Shown: positions 1-8,562, counted from the first letter of the stretch. The stretch: DNA of 14,340 bases from Clostridiales bacterium (GCA_003483345.1 DMWH01000211.1:1-14340), one strand, 5' to 3'. Notes: generated by a model not told the origin, from the letters alone. Translations and numbers: made by a program.

Positions 1-1
1 T

Positions 2-496
2 AAGGTTGGTATGGTTTCAATTCCATCAACATATTCATCACCAAATACAACAATTACAATAATTGGTTCGGTATGTGCAAGTATAGATACTAATTCATTT
101 AAGTATTCAACACTAATTGGTGCAGAACAATTCATAAAGAATTTTGCCTATGCTGGCACAGTTGGGTCTACTGGAACAGATATAATGAATAAATACTATG
201 CAACAGAACCAATGTATGTTTTAGGTTGTGATTTACAAGTGGGAACAGTTGCTTCAACATCAGGAACAACAACTTTAGATTTGAATAAGAATGGAACTAC
301 CTTTATGACAACTAAGGCAACACTTGCTTATAATGTTGCAAGTAGTCCAACACCATTTACAGCAGACACTGCAACAACTTTAGCATTAGGAGATTATGTA
401 ACAGTAGATATTGATGGAGTAACTTCAACAACATTTCCAGTTGATTTATATGTACAGTTATATTTAGTTCCACAACGCTATTTAACACTTTCGTAG
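2..496 (+). CDS. Virion adhesin/decoration-type protein, C-terminal part (5' end outside window)
   Basis: The frame is open from base 2, so the ATG at 11 may be internal; I treat the gene as 5'-partial. The protein has no charged core and is rich in Thr, Ser, Val and Gly, as expected for a beta-sandwich. The stretch from about residue 70 onward (LDLNKNGTTFMTTKATL ... ALGDYVTVDIDGV ... DLYVQLYLVP) resembles a jelly-roll-like domain I have often seen at the ends of phage tail and adhesin proteins, with a DxNKNGTT strand and a GDYxTVDID strand. A role in host binding or virion decoration is inferred from this and from the laminin-G and fibre genes downstream. It ends in TAG (494-496). The next gene, an HNH nuclease, lies in the same frame only four codons later, so a readthrough product would be a fusion. 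Confidence 0.6.
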   Translation, partial: KVGMVSIPSTYSSPNTTITIIGSVCASIDTNSFKYSTLIGAEQFIKNFAYAGTVGSTGTDIMNKYYATEPMYVLGCDLQVGTVASTSGTTTLDLNKNGTTFMTTKATLAYNVASSPTPFTADTATTLALGDYVTVDIDGVTSTTFPVDLYVQLYLVPQRYLTLS

Positions 497-508
497 TATG
501 ATATAGAT

Positions 509-1027
509 ATGATTACCAAAAAATGTAAACAATGTAATAAAGAATTTAAGGTACATAATTATCGTAAAGATACAGCTTTTTTCTGCTCGATAAGTTGTAG
601 TAAGAAGGGACAAACTGCTTGGAATAAAAGTAACTTAATAAATAAGTGTGAAATATGTGGGAATAACTTTAATGTTTATCCAGCAATTAAAGATAGTAAA
701 TATTGTTCTCATAATTGTTATTGGAAATCGTTAATTGGTAAACATTTTACAAATTCAGGACAGTTTAAAAAAACTGGTAGAGTAATAACATTATATTCAG
801 ATGAATGGAATAAAAATCTAAGAATACTAATTAGACAAAGAGATAATTATACTTGTCAAATATGTGGAGATATTCAAGATAATCGTGCTTTTTCTGTTCA
901 TCATATAGATTATAATAAAAAAAATTGTAATAAAAATAATTTAATTACCTTATGTACTTCTTGTCACAGTAAAACAAATTATAATAGAGATTATTGGATT
1001 AACTATTTTAAAATTATATGTCATTAG
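509..1027 (+). CDS. HNH homing-type endonuclease with two N-terminal zinc ribbons
   Basis: The 172-aa protein has three cysteine clusters. The first is C6-x2-C9 with C26-x3-C30, and the second is C47-x2-C50 with C66-x3-C70; both look like DNA-binding zinc ribbons. The third is an HNH nuclease domain with C116-x2-C119, HHID at 131-134, a downstream Asn, and C149-x2-C152-H153. Free-standing phage HNH endonucleases of this layout usually cut DNA at a target and spread themselves. It sits between two structural genes, overlaps the start of the laminin-G gene by 10 nt, and is more AT-rich than them, which suggests a mobile insertion. There is no ribosome binding site; a TATGAT hexamer at 497-502 lies 6 nt before the ATG and could drive a leaderless mRNA, but no -35 box is visible. 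Confidence 0.85.
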   Translation: MITKKCKQCNKEFKVHNYRKDTAFFCSISCSKKGQTAWNKSNLINKCEICGNNFNVYPAIKDSKYCSHNCYWKSLIGKHFTNSGQFKKTGRVITLYSDEWNKNLRILIRQRDNYTCQICGDIQDNRAFSVHHIDYNKKNCNKNNLITLCTSCHSKTNYNRDYWINYFKIICH

Positions 1028-1689
1028 GCGAATACAATGGAGCAGGTTCAGGAACAACAAAACTATTATTACATTTAAATGGTAATAGTAACGATTCTTC
1101 TGGTAACGGTAACAACGGCACAGACACAGCAATCACATATTCCCAAGCTAATGGTAAATTTGGACAAGGGGCAGGGTTTAATGGGAGTAGTAGTCAAATT
1201 TCATTACCAGTGCCATTAAATTTTAATCAAGATTTTACTTTTGGATTTTGGTTTAAAGGTGTGGCTGAAGTAGATGGGTGGCATTAGTTTATGAACTTTA
1301 ATGGTTATGGTAGTGGAAGTAGTGGAGGAATTCTATTTGCAACTAATGGTCTAAAAATAAGATGGAATTATGGAGCTTGGTTCACAGAAGGATTATCTGA
1401 TTATTTAAGTCAATCACAACTTTCAAATGGAGTTTGGTATCATGTTATATTTCAAAGAGATGGTAATAATCTTAAGACATATTTAAATGGTTCACAGCTA
1501 GGAAGCACAACTGCGACAACAGTATCTAATATACCAACAACAGGTAGTATTTATTTAAGTAGAAGTCCTGAAAATAATTACTTCTATAAAGGGGCTTTAG
1601 ACGAAGTAATAATAGAAAATGTCGCTTGGAGTGCAGAAAAGATTAAGAAGTATTATACCGCAAGTCGTGGTAGGTTCGGCATTATTTAA
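1018..1689 (+). pseudogene. Laminin-G/concanavalin-like adhesin interrupted by one in-frame TAG
   Basis: Two open segments, 1018-1287 and 1291-1689, lie in the same frame and are separated only by TAG at 1285-1287 and one TTT codon. Joined, they give about 223 aa with a single laminin-G-like (LamG/ConA-like) sandwich. It has the typical N-terminal LLLHLNGNSNDSSGNGN segment, GKFGQGAGFNG, a FTFGFWFK strand, VWYHVIFQRDGNNLKTYLNGSQLG, and a closing GALDEVIIENVAWSAEKIKKYY. The stop falls between the FWFK strand and the next strand, where the family normally continues, so the gene is either inactivated by a point change, mis-sequenced, or read through. Such domains in phage structural proteins bind glycans, so host attachment is the likely role. 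The start overlaps the HNH stop by 10 nt. The second half also holds ATG 1291, a possible restart. Confidence 0.75.
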
Positions 1690-1690
1690 T

Positions 1691-1924
1691 ATGAAAGATG
1701 ATAAAATTAACAATTTAAGAGAAGAACTTATGCAAGAAATAAAAGACATAAGCGAGGATGTCCGAGAAATCAAAGACAGTGTATTGAAATTACCAGATGA
1801 ACTAACACAAAGATTTGACGAAAGATATGCAAGTAAAAAGACAGAAAAGGCTTTGGAAAGAATAAACTGGATTGTTATAACAGGTGTGATTGGTGCTTTA
1901 TTGGCTTTAGTGATAATACAATAA
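1691..1924 (+). CDS. Small coiled-coil protein with C-terminal membrane anchor
   Basis: This 77-aa protein begins right after the laminin-G stop at a TAATATG junction. Longer reading of the frame upstream runs inside the laminin-G gene and is unlikely. Residues 1-58 are charged and heptad-like (LREELMQEIKDISEDVREIKDSVLKL...), predicting a coiled coil. Residues 60-76 (WIVITGVIGALLALVII) form one membrane segment at the extreme C-terminus. The shape is like small phage XhlA-type or spanin/holin-associated membrane proteins, but no family motif is clear. Its place among tail genes, far from the lysis genes, also allows a virion or membrane-contact role. Confidence 0.65.
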   Translation: MKDDKINNLREELMQEIKDISEDVREIKDSVLKLPDELTQRFDERYASKKTEKALERINWIVITGVIGALLALVIIQ

Positions 1925-1925
1925 T

Positions 1926-2705
1926 ATGGAAAACGAACTTAAAATTAAAGAATTAGAGAGCAAAATATACGAACTAACTAATACGTTAGAATCTTTTAAG
2001 CGTGATTATGAAAAACATCAACATGATAATTTTGACGGAACAAAGATATTAACAAAAGACATTGAAATTGATAAAGAACATTTTTTGGGGGTAGGTTACG
2101 CAGACCATGGTTGTGCACCAATAATAAATCTGGGTTTGACAAACGAACAATTACAATATTCTATTGGTGTTTCAAAGGACAATAGACGTGGATTTGTAAA
2201 CAAAAGTAATGAAGTAGCACAATTTAGTATATTACATCAACCAAATAGAATTCCAAATCAATCGTTTATCGTTGGAATAGCTGGGCCGTTCGTTTCTCCA
2301 AATTCTGGACAAACAATCTCAACAACCTCTGGTGGAAATACTGTAACAATAAGCGGATTTAATTTTACAACAAACGGATTGGCTGGTGCATTAATACACA
2401 TAATAGATTCAAGTGGTGCTTTAGTAGAAACAAGAACCATAGCATCAAACACAACTGATACAATAACCATAAGCGGAACGTGGGGTGCTTCAACAAGTGG
2501 TGGAACTTTTGAAATATGCTCTCCGTTATATTTTGGTTCGTCTCAGTATATTTTTCAAAGAGGATATTTCCAAGAAGGAACTGGTGGTGGTGTAAGATTT
2601 GGTGTTGGACCAACAGCTGGTGGACAAAATGGATTACTATATATGGATTCCGCAGGAGACTTATATTGGCGTAATAAGTTAGGCACATCAACTAAATTAA
2701 ACTAA
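1926..2705 (+). CDS. Tail-fibre-like protein with N-terminal coiled coil
   Basis: The 259-aa product opens with a coiled coil (residues 1-30), followed by HQHDNFDG at 31-38, the His-x-His-Asp motif often seen in phage fibres and spikes near a trimer-forming region. The middle is Thr/Ser/Gly-rich beta structure (NTVTISGFNF, TDTITISGTWGAS). The C-terminus, GLLYMDSAGDLYWRNKLGTSTKLN, matches the common end of phage fibre proteins, in which a GDLYW strand precedes a Thr-Lys-Leu tail. A role as a trimeric fibre or receptor-binding component is inferred. The start sits one base after the previous TAA, so the gene is probably co-transcribed with its neighbour. Confidence 0.7.
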   Translation: MENELKIKELESKIYELTNTLESFKRDYEKHQHDNFDGTKILTKDIEIDKEHFLGVGYADHGCAPIINLGLTNEQLQYSIGVSKDNRRGFVNKSNEVAQFSILHQPNRIPNQSFIVGIAGPFVSPNSGQTISTTSGGNTVTISGFNFTTNGLAGALIHIIDSSGALVETRTIASNTTDTITISGTWGASTSGGTFEICSPLYFGSSQYIFQRGYFQEGTGGGVRFGVGPTAGGQNGLLYMDSAGDLYWRNKLGTSTKLN

Positions 2706-2706
2706 T

Positions 2707-2736
2707 ATGAAACCATTACCAACACAAACAGCTTAA
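2707..2736 (+). other. Nine-codon micro-ORF between fibre and virion genes
   Basis: An ATG at the same TAATATG junction used by neighbouring genes opens nine codons (MKPLPTQTA) and then TAA. Four bases later the next gene starts at TAATATG. It could be a translated spacer peptide, a remnant of a deleted gene, or chance. The only support is the perfect fit of its start and stop between the two genes. Confidence 0.25.
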
Positions 2737-2740
2737 TAAT

Positions 2741-4738
2741 ATGACATACATAATACCAAATCAAACAACAAAAAAAATAGTCCAAACAAATGAAAATGAT
2801 TTGTCTGGAAATATTTATGTTACAAAAAATATAGATTTAAGAAATAATGGATATATTAAATTATCACATTTTCCAGTTGCAATAATGACAGAAGATGATA
2901 GTTCTAGTTTTGATGTAACAGATGCAATGTTTATTGGAGATGAAAATATATACTTTTTATCAGACCATTTATTTGCAAATGATTCAACTTTCGGTATTTC
3001 TTTTGAAAAACTAACAGATAGAAATACAGATACAAATGCTCCAACACCATCAACCAGTGAGGATGGAGTGTGTTTTAACGAAGTTGATGTTGTTTCAGAT
3101 GGAGATTATATTTATTATAATAGCACAGTAGCTCCAACAACTTGGACTAGCCTAGATTTAGATTTAGATTCTCCAACACAATTGGCTGTTTTTCATGCAT
3201 ATAATTCATTATTAGTTGGAAGTGGTAATTTAGTTAAAATGTTAAATACAGCTTGGGCAGTTACAATAACACTGACTCTTCCAAGTGATTATGATGTTAC
3301 AGCACTAGAAACAAATGGAAACATTATTTATATTGGGACAAAACATAAAGGTGGTGGAGAGGCAAAATTGTTTATATGGGATGGTTTATCTTCTGCTTGG
3401 AATTCAAGTTATGGTGTTGGTGCTAATGAAGTATTCTCAATAAGAAAATATGGTGCTTCTTGTGCTTTAGTAACAAGTAAGGGTCAATTACTACAATTTA
3501 ATGGAAGTTCTTTTACCGTATTAGGTAATTTACCAGTTTATTATAAAAAAGATTTAGTTGAGTGGGGAGATAGGAATACAACACATTATAATATTTCAAA
3601 CCGTGGAATGTTTATAGATGGTGAAAAGATTTACATAAGATTAAATTCAAAAGATAATCGTTTATCTTATGATACAATGTTTCCATGTGGTTTATGGTGT
3701 TATACACCAGATACTGGTTTATATTGCTTAAATACAACTTCTTATAACAGAATAACAAAAAAAGTTGTTACAACAGATAATATAGATACAACAAATGATA
3801 TAGTAACAACAACAGATGTGCCAATAACAGGAACACCAGTAATGTATCATAATGATTTTGGAACTTCTATTGATGGATTAGATGTTTATACTGTTTATTA
3901 TGTTATAAAATTATCATCAACAACATTTAAACTAGCAACAAGTTATTCTAATGCTATTGCGGGAACGTCTATTGATTTAACTGGAACAGGTAATGATAAT
4001 CAATTCTTTAGATTTTTTCCAATTTATGATTATGGACATTCTTTTATAAAAAGAGGTGGTGCTGTTTTAATAGTTAATAATCGTTATTCTCCATATTCAT
4101 ATCAAGCGGATAACTTATTATATACAGCAGATTTAGAATTACCAGCAAAAGCAGTTGCAAATGTAACCACAGCACAATTACCAAATCGTGGTTATTTTAT
4201 TACACCAAAATTAAATTCATCAAATATAGAAGATATTTACAATAATATTTGCGTAAAGCATAGACCACTGGGAGATAATGAAAAGATTATAATTAAATAC
4301 AGAACAACTGAAAGGCGAGGGCTTCCTTTTGGCTCTAAAGATAAACAAGCTTCTGTTGTTGGAACTTGGACAGATACAAATACATTTACAACAACACTTG
4401 ATATGTCTTTAGCAGAAGTTGGTGATGAAATTGAAATTATTGCAGGAAAGGGTGCAGGTTGTTTATTCCATATTGAAAGTTTAACAGAAAATTCAGGAAC
4501 TTGGACTGTAAACTTAGATGAAACGTTTGATTATGCTGTAAACGCTGAAACAATGTATTTCTATGTAAATAATTTCAAAAAACTTGCAGAAATTACCGAT
4601 ACAAACACCGCTGGAGTTGAATATTTTGATATAAATTTAGGTGAAAATAGTAAATTCCTTCAATTAAAGATTGAATTAAGGGGTCTTGATGTAACAATAG
4701 AAGAAATACAAGTTAAAAATACTAAATTTAAAAGTTAA
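2741..4738 (+). CDS. Large beta-rich virion protein, propeller-like
   Basis: The 665-aa product is rich in short beta strands, with repeated units such as GDENIYFLSDH, SDGDYIYYNST, YNSLLVGSGNLVKML and NGNIIYIGTKHKGG, spaced like blades of a beta-propeller in residues 60-330. The C-terminal third (about 480-665) has alternating strands (KIIIKYRTTERRGLPFG, DEIEIIAGKGAGCLFHIESL, FLQLKIELRGLDVTIEEIQVKN) that could be a tail or neck sandwich domain. I do not recognise a named family. Its size and its place between fibre genes and internal virion proteins point to a structural component, perhaps a tail tube, hub or stopper. There is no promoter just upstream, so it is probably in the same operon as the fibre gene. 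The gap after it holds a promoter for the next gene. Confidence 0.6.
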   Translation: MTYIIPNQTTKKIVQTNENDLSGNIYVTKNIDLRNNGYIKLSHFPVAIMTEDDSSSFDVTDAMFIGDENIYFLSDHLFANDSTFGISFEKLTDRNTDTNAPTPSTSEDGVCFNEVDVVSDGDYIYYNSTVAPTTWTSLDLDLDSPTQLAVFHAYNSLLVGSGNLVKMLNTAWAVTITLTLPSDYDVTALETNGNIIYIGTKHKGGGEAKLFIWDGLSSAWNSSYGVGANEVFSIRKYGASCALVTSKGQLLQFNGSSFTVLGNLPVYYKKDLVEWGDRNTTHYNISNRGMFIDGEKIYIRLNSKDNRLSYDTMFPCGLWCYTPDTGLYCLNTTSYNRITKKVVTTDNIDTTNDIVTTTDVPITGTPVMYHNDFGTSIDGLDVYTVYYVIKLSSTTFKLATSYSNAIAGTSIDLTGTGNDNQFFRFFPIYDYGHSFIKRGGAVLIVNNRYSPYSYQADNLLYTADLELPAKAVANVTTAQLPNRGYFITPKLNSSNIEDIYNNICVKHRPLGDNEKIIIKYRTTERRGLPFGSKDKQASVVGTWTDTNTFTTTLDMSLAEVGDEIEIIAGKGAGCLFHIESLTENSGTWTVNLDETFDYAVNAETMYFYVNNFKKLAEITDTNTAGVEYFDINLGENSKFLQLKIELRGLDVTIEEIQVKNTKFKS

Positions 4739-4750
4739 TTATTAAAATTA

Positions 4751-4759
4751 TGTTATAAT
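4751..4759 (+). promoter_or_regulatory. Extended -10 promoter, TGTTATAAT
   Basis: TGT TATAAT ends at 4759, and the ATG of the next gene begins at 4768. With a start about 7 nt after the box, the mRNA would have almost no leader. No ribosome binding site is present in the 29-nt gap, which supports leaderless translation. No good -35 box is visible; an extended -10 can compensate. Confidence 0.65.
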
Positions 4760-4767
4760 ATACAAAT

Positions 4768-6117
4768 ATGGCAACGAAACAATATGGAGAAAATATGTAT
4801 AATGTAGATGTAAATGGTATTCCTTTTGGTAAACCAATACCTATTTCTATGTTAGAAATGAGTTCAAAAATGAACTTACCCAAAATAAAAAGTGAAACAA
4901 CTGTTTTTCCCGATTTAACACCACTAGAAGCTGAAGAGCAAAAAATTGAAACTAAAGCAAAAGATAGCGATACAAAATATCGTAATGTTTTAGAAGATAT
5001 TGGGGTTATTGAAGGTAAAGAATCAGAATATGCAGAAGAATTAGGTGCAACAAAATCAAGACAAGAGTATAAAAAATATTCTGATGAATTAACTAAAGAA
5101 AAAAGAGCATTAGAAACTGAAATAAGAAAACTAGAAGAAAATCCAGAAGGAATGAGCTCCTTTGGTCTTCAATCAACTATTGCAAATATTGAAAGAAAAT
5201 CATTACAAAAACAAGCAGATTTGGCTATTTTAGGCAATATGGCATTAGGAAACTATAACGAAGCTTTGTCAATAGCTAAAGAAAAAGTAGAATCCGAGCT
5301 AAAACCCTTAACAAGACAACTAGAATACCTAGAAGACGTCCGAGAAACAAATAAAGACTTATTAACAACTTCGCAGAAGGCTAAATTAAACTCATTATAC
5401 GCAGATGTAGAAAGAGAGAAAAATAAAGAAGAAGAAAGACTAACAAAAGGAAATGAAATGATAATCAACGCAATACAAAGTGGTGCTCCGTCTAGTGTTG
5501 TAGAAAGTGCTAAGGGTATATTAAATAATGGTGGTAATGTAAATGAAATTGCTGGTGCTCTTGGTTCATTTAGTTTATCTCCAGATGAACAAGTGGCATT
5601 AAAAATTAAAAAAGCACAACTCGCTGAATTAAATCAAAAAGTTGTTTCAACAACTGGTAGTGTTGTTAAACCAGAAGATGCAGCAAAAATTGAAACATAT
5701 ACAGATATTGCAAGATTAGCTAGTGAATTAAAAAATATGGAAGGAAAATCAATAGCTGTTGGACCAACAACGCTTCTTTCTCGTATTCCAGGAACTCAAG
5801 CATATAACTTTAGACAAAAAACAGACCAATTAATAAATACATTAGCAGCTGGAAATCTTGATAAATTAAAAGGTGCAATGTCTGATAAGGATATAGTATT
5901 TTTGCAAAAAATAAATACATCTCTAGATTTAGGTATGTCAGAAAAAGCATTTAACCAAGAACTAGACAGAATATACAATACAATTACTGGAAAATTAAAG
6001 GGAGACTATGGTGTTGATTTTAAAATACAACCAAGTGATTTATCAAACGAAGAATTAATTGATGTTGGTTCTAAGAATATTAATAATAGTCAATTCTTTA
6101 ATAACATTAAACTATAA
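4768..6117 (+). CDS. Helix-rich internal virion protein (coiled coil)
   Basis: This is a 449-aa soluble, Lys/Glu-rich protein. Residues about 50-240 are almost continuous heptads (EKIETKAKDSDTKYRNVLEDIG, KRALETEIRKLEENPEGM, NSLYADVEREKNKEEERL). Residues about 320-430 hold a second helical domain (AVGPTTLLSRIPGTQAYNFRQKTDQLINTLAAGNLDKLKGAMSDKDIVFLQKINTSLDLGMSEKAFNQEL). Its GP-R-F-Q-L-L-KGAMSD-FL pattern resembles a domain I know from internal or ejected proteins of podovirus-like phages; this is recall, not a search. It probably packs with the following protein inside the capsid or tail. It has its own promoter and ends 4 nt before the next start. Confidence 0.5.
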   Translation: MATKQYGENMYNVDVNGIPFGKPIPISMLEMSSKMNLPKIKSETTVFPDLTPLEAEEQKIETKAKDSDTKYRNVLEDIGVIEGKESEYAEELGATKSRQEYKKYSDELTKEKRALETEIRKLEENPEGMSSFGLQSTIANIERKSLQKQADLAILGNMALGNYNEALSIAKEKVESELKPLTRQLEYLEDVRETNKDLLTTSQKAKLNSLYADVEREKNKEEERLTKGNEMIINAIQSGAPSSVVESAKGILNNGGNVNEIAGALGSFSLSPDEQVALKIKKAQLAELNQKVVSTTGSVVKPEDAAKIETYTDIARLASELKNMEGKSIAVGPTTLLSRIPGTQAYNFRQKTDQLINTLAAGNLDKLKGAMSDKDIVFLQKINTSLDLGMSEKAFNQELDRIYNTITGKLKGDYGVDFKIQPSDLSNEELIDVGSKNINNSQFFNNIKL

Positions 6118-6121
6118 TTTT

Positions 6122-7549
6122 ATGGACAGAACAAAATTAAAACAAGCAATAGAATTCGCTAAACAAAACCCAGATTCAGAATATGCAAATGAACTAAGAA
6201 AAAGAATTGAAAGCGGACAAATAATAATTGAAACAGAAAAACCAAACTATTTAGAAAGAGTTGCTGGTCAATATTCTGATATAGGAGAGAGAACAACAGA
6301 AGCATTAAAAAAATCAGGACAAGAATATCTTGAAAAAGCAAAAACTGGTGACGTTTTAGGTGCTACTAGTTCTTTATTAAGAAGTGGTTTAAGAAGTGTT
6401 GGTGCAGTTGCCGAAGGTGCTTTTGCTCCAATAGTAGAAGCTCCAGTTGTTAAACAAGCTCTTGAATTTGTTGGAGAAAAAATTGGAAATACAGAAATAG
6501 GACAAAGACTTGCACAAAAAATACAAGAAAACCCAGAAACAGCACAGGATATAATGGACATAGTAAACACCCTATTCCTCGGTGTTGGTAAAATAACAGA
6601 AGCTCCATTAAAAGAATCAGTATCAAAGACAACAACAAAAATACTAGAAAAACCAATAGTTTCATCTGGAAAAGCAATTCAAACAGCTGGTGTTAAAACA
6701 TACGGGTTAAGTATTCCAATGAAAGAATCAACAAAAATAGCTCAACAAGTATATGAAGCATCTAAACCAAGTTTGCTTGAAAGGGTAAGTAATATAGTAA
6801 CTGGAAAAACAGCAAAGAGTGCAACAAAGCCAATAACAGAAGCAGAAACCGCGGCTAGAAAAGGTCTTGTTGGAACAGAATGGAAACTTGGGGTTCAGGC
6901 AACAAGAGAAAATAAAAAAGTATGGGATAATATCATTAAACCATCTCTTGATAGCTCAAAGCAGAAAGTTAATATGAAACAATTCTTTAAGGATATTGAA
7001 GATGATATTATAACAGAGAATGCTGATTTAAGTAGAAGAAACGCATTAAAAGAAGCTCTTACTGCGGTTAAGGGTGATTTCAAAAAAGTTAATGATATTT
7101 CTCTATCAAAATTACAAGATTATAAAGAGGGTTGGGCTAAATTTGTCCCAGAAAGAACATATAAGGGTAAACCAATTTCGGGAGCATTAAATGAAGTTAG
7201 AAACCTATTGGCACAAAAAGCTAGACAAACAATATACAATACACTTGGAGATGATATTAAGGTAGCTTACATAGATTATGGTAACTTAAAGAGTATTGCG
7301 GAATCTGGACTAAAATCAGTAGACCCATTACGAAGTAAGGGTATTACTAAACAAGCTTGGGAATTTGTTTTAGATACAGTTGTTACACCTGTGGCAACTA
7401 TTGGTGGACAAGTCTTATATAGAACAGGAAAAGGATTAGAATTTATTGGAAAAGCTGGTGCAAAAACTGTTGGAGATATAATTGGTTCAACATCTTCTTC
7501 TATTGTTGGTTCTATTCCTTCTGTGGTAAATAATGAGTTAATTAAATAA
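6122..7549 (+). CDS. Internal/ejected virion protein with amphipathic segments
   Basis: From the ATG at 6122 the product is 475 aa. An upstream start at 6059 would run through the previous gene and is rejected. The N-terminus (LKQAIEFAKQNPDSEYANELRKRIESGQ) is a module I associate with phage internal virion proteins. Residues about 60-170 alternate Ala/Gly-rich amphipathic helices (TSSLLRSGLRSVGAVAEGAFAPIVEAP, FVGEKIGNTEIGQRLAQKIQENP), and the C-terminus (QVLYRTGKGLEFIGKAGAKTVGDIIGSTSSSIVGSIPS) is again Gly/Ala/Ser-rich and could insert in a membrane during DNA delivery. The middle, about 260-390, is a charged helical block. The function is inferred from composition and from its position next to the coiled-coil virion protein. 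Confidence 0.5.
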   Translation: MDRTKLKQAIEFAKQNPDSEYANELRKRIESGQIIIETEKPNYLERVAGQYSDIGERTTEALKKSGQEYLEKAKTGDVLGATSSLLRSGLRSVGAVAEGAFAPIVEAPVVKQALEFVGEKIGNTEIGQRLAQKIQENPETAQDIMDIVNTLFLGVGKITEAPLKESVSKTTTKILEKPIVSSGKAIQTAGVKTYGLSIPMKESTKIAQQVYEASKPSLLERVSNIVTGKTAKSATKPITEAETAARKGLVGTEWKLGVQATRENKKVWDNIIKPSLDSSKQKVNMKQFFKDIEDDIITENADLSRRNALKEALTAVKGDFKKVNDISLSKLQDYKEGWAKFVPERTYKGKPISGALNEVRNLLAQKARQTIYNTLGDDIKVAYIDYGNLKSIAESGLKSVDPLRSKGITKQAWEFVLDTVVTPVATIGGQVLYRTGKGLEFIGKAGAKTVGDIIGSTSSSIVGSIPSVVNNELIK

Positions 7550-7550
7550 T

Positions 7551-8562
7551 ATGGATAAAAAATTACTCTCAAAAATTAAAGAGATAAATCCAGATTTAAC
7601 CAAAGAAAAAAAATATCAGAAATCAATAAAATACTAAGAAAAAAATAAGTAATAGTAAAATTGGAAATAGTTTTTTGACAGAAAATGCAAAACAAAAAAT
7701 AAAAAATATGTATAAAGTATTAGTATTAAAAAATAAAATAACAAAATCATTAAAATCTAAAATAAAAGATATCATTGAATTTTATAAAGATATAGAAACA
7801 TTAGAAATTACAGAAAAGAAAGTTAGTTTAAAACCAGAATATGAGATACAGAAATACTATACAGAAACAGGAACTATTGATATGGAAGTAATATCTGATG
7901 AGTGGTTAAAAACTAAAGTACCTAGTGGTTACGATATTGTTATATTTATCTCAAAAGAATGGAAATGTGATTTTCTTGATGGACTTAATTTTATAACATC
8001 TAATAATCCTAAACTTATTATAGTTAGATATGTTACAGGTGGTAAATATACTTTTATACAAGGAAATGAATCAATAAAACTAGAAGGAGATAATCTTACT
8101 TGGACTATCAAACACGAATTATCTCACGCATTATGTAACTTAAAACAATTACCAGATTTAACGCATAAATATTATCTTTTAGGAAAACCCAAAGATTGCT
8201 TTAAAACTATGAAAACTTGGAAATACTTTAAATTAGAAGAAAAGACAGGAAGTTTAGGACACACAGTTAAAGAACTTGATGCTACACTTGTAGATAAATT
8301 AGATGAATTACGTGGTATTTGTGGTTTTCCATTTATCATTACTTCTGGTTATAGAACAATAAACGAGAATAAAGAGGTAGGTGGTGTAGCAGGTTCAGCA
8401 CACACAAAAAGACTAGCAGTAGATATAGCTTGTACAGATTCTTCTAAAAGAATGAAAATAGTTGGAGAGGCATATAGAATGGGATTTGTTGGAATGGGTA
8501 TAGATAAGGAGTTCGTGCATCTTGATATAATGGAAGGTAAAAAAAGAATTTGGCTATATTAG
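7551..8562 (+). pseudogene. Zincin plus Peptidase_M15 lysis protein, 5' end broken by two frameshifts
   Basis: The clean open frame is 7675-8562 from a TTG. Residues numbered from that TTG show HELSH at 147-151 within an HExxH zincin-like helix, then a Peptidase_M15 domain. The latter has SGYRT at 224-228, SAH at 241-243, AVDI at 248-251 and VHLD at 281-284, which supply the zinc ligands His243, Asp250 and His282. M15 enzymes cut peptide cross-links of peptidoglycan, so it is probably an endolysin or virion murein hydrolase. The TTG is a poor start. An ATG at 7551, placed at the usual TAATATG junction, opens 28 codons in another frame. Adding one A to the 8-A run at 7606-7613 and one A to the 7-A run at 7639-7645 joins everything into one reading frame of about 337 aa with similar Lys/Ile-rich helices. 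The breaks may be sequencing errors, real mutations or programmed slippage. It ends in TAG at 8560-8562. Confidence 0.7.

Noticed and set aside
1018..1689. TAG recoded as a sense codon across the whole genome
   Set aside because: The 665-, 449-, 475- and 386-aa genes have no internal TAG, and TAG ends two other plausible genes, so general recoding is not supported.
6059..6121. Earlier start for the second internal virion protein
   Set aside because: It lies within the previous gene; the ATG at 6122 comes 4 nt after that gene's stop and starts a recognisable module.
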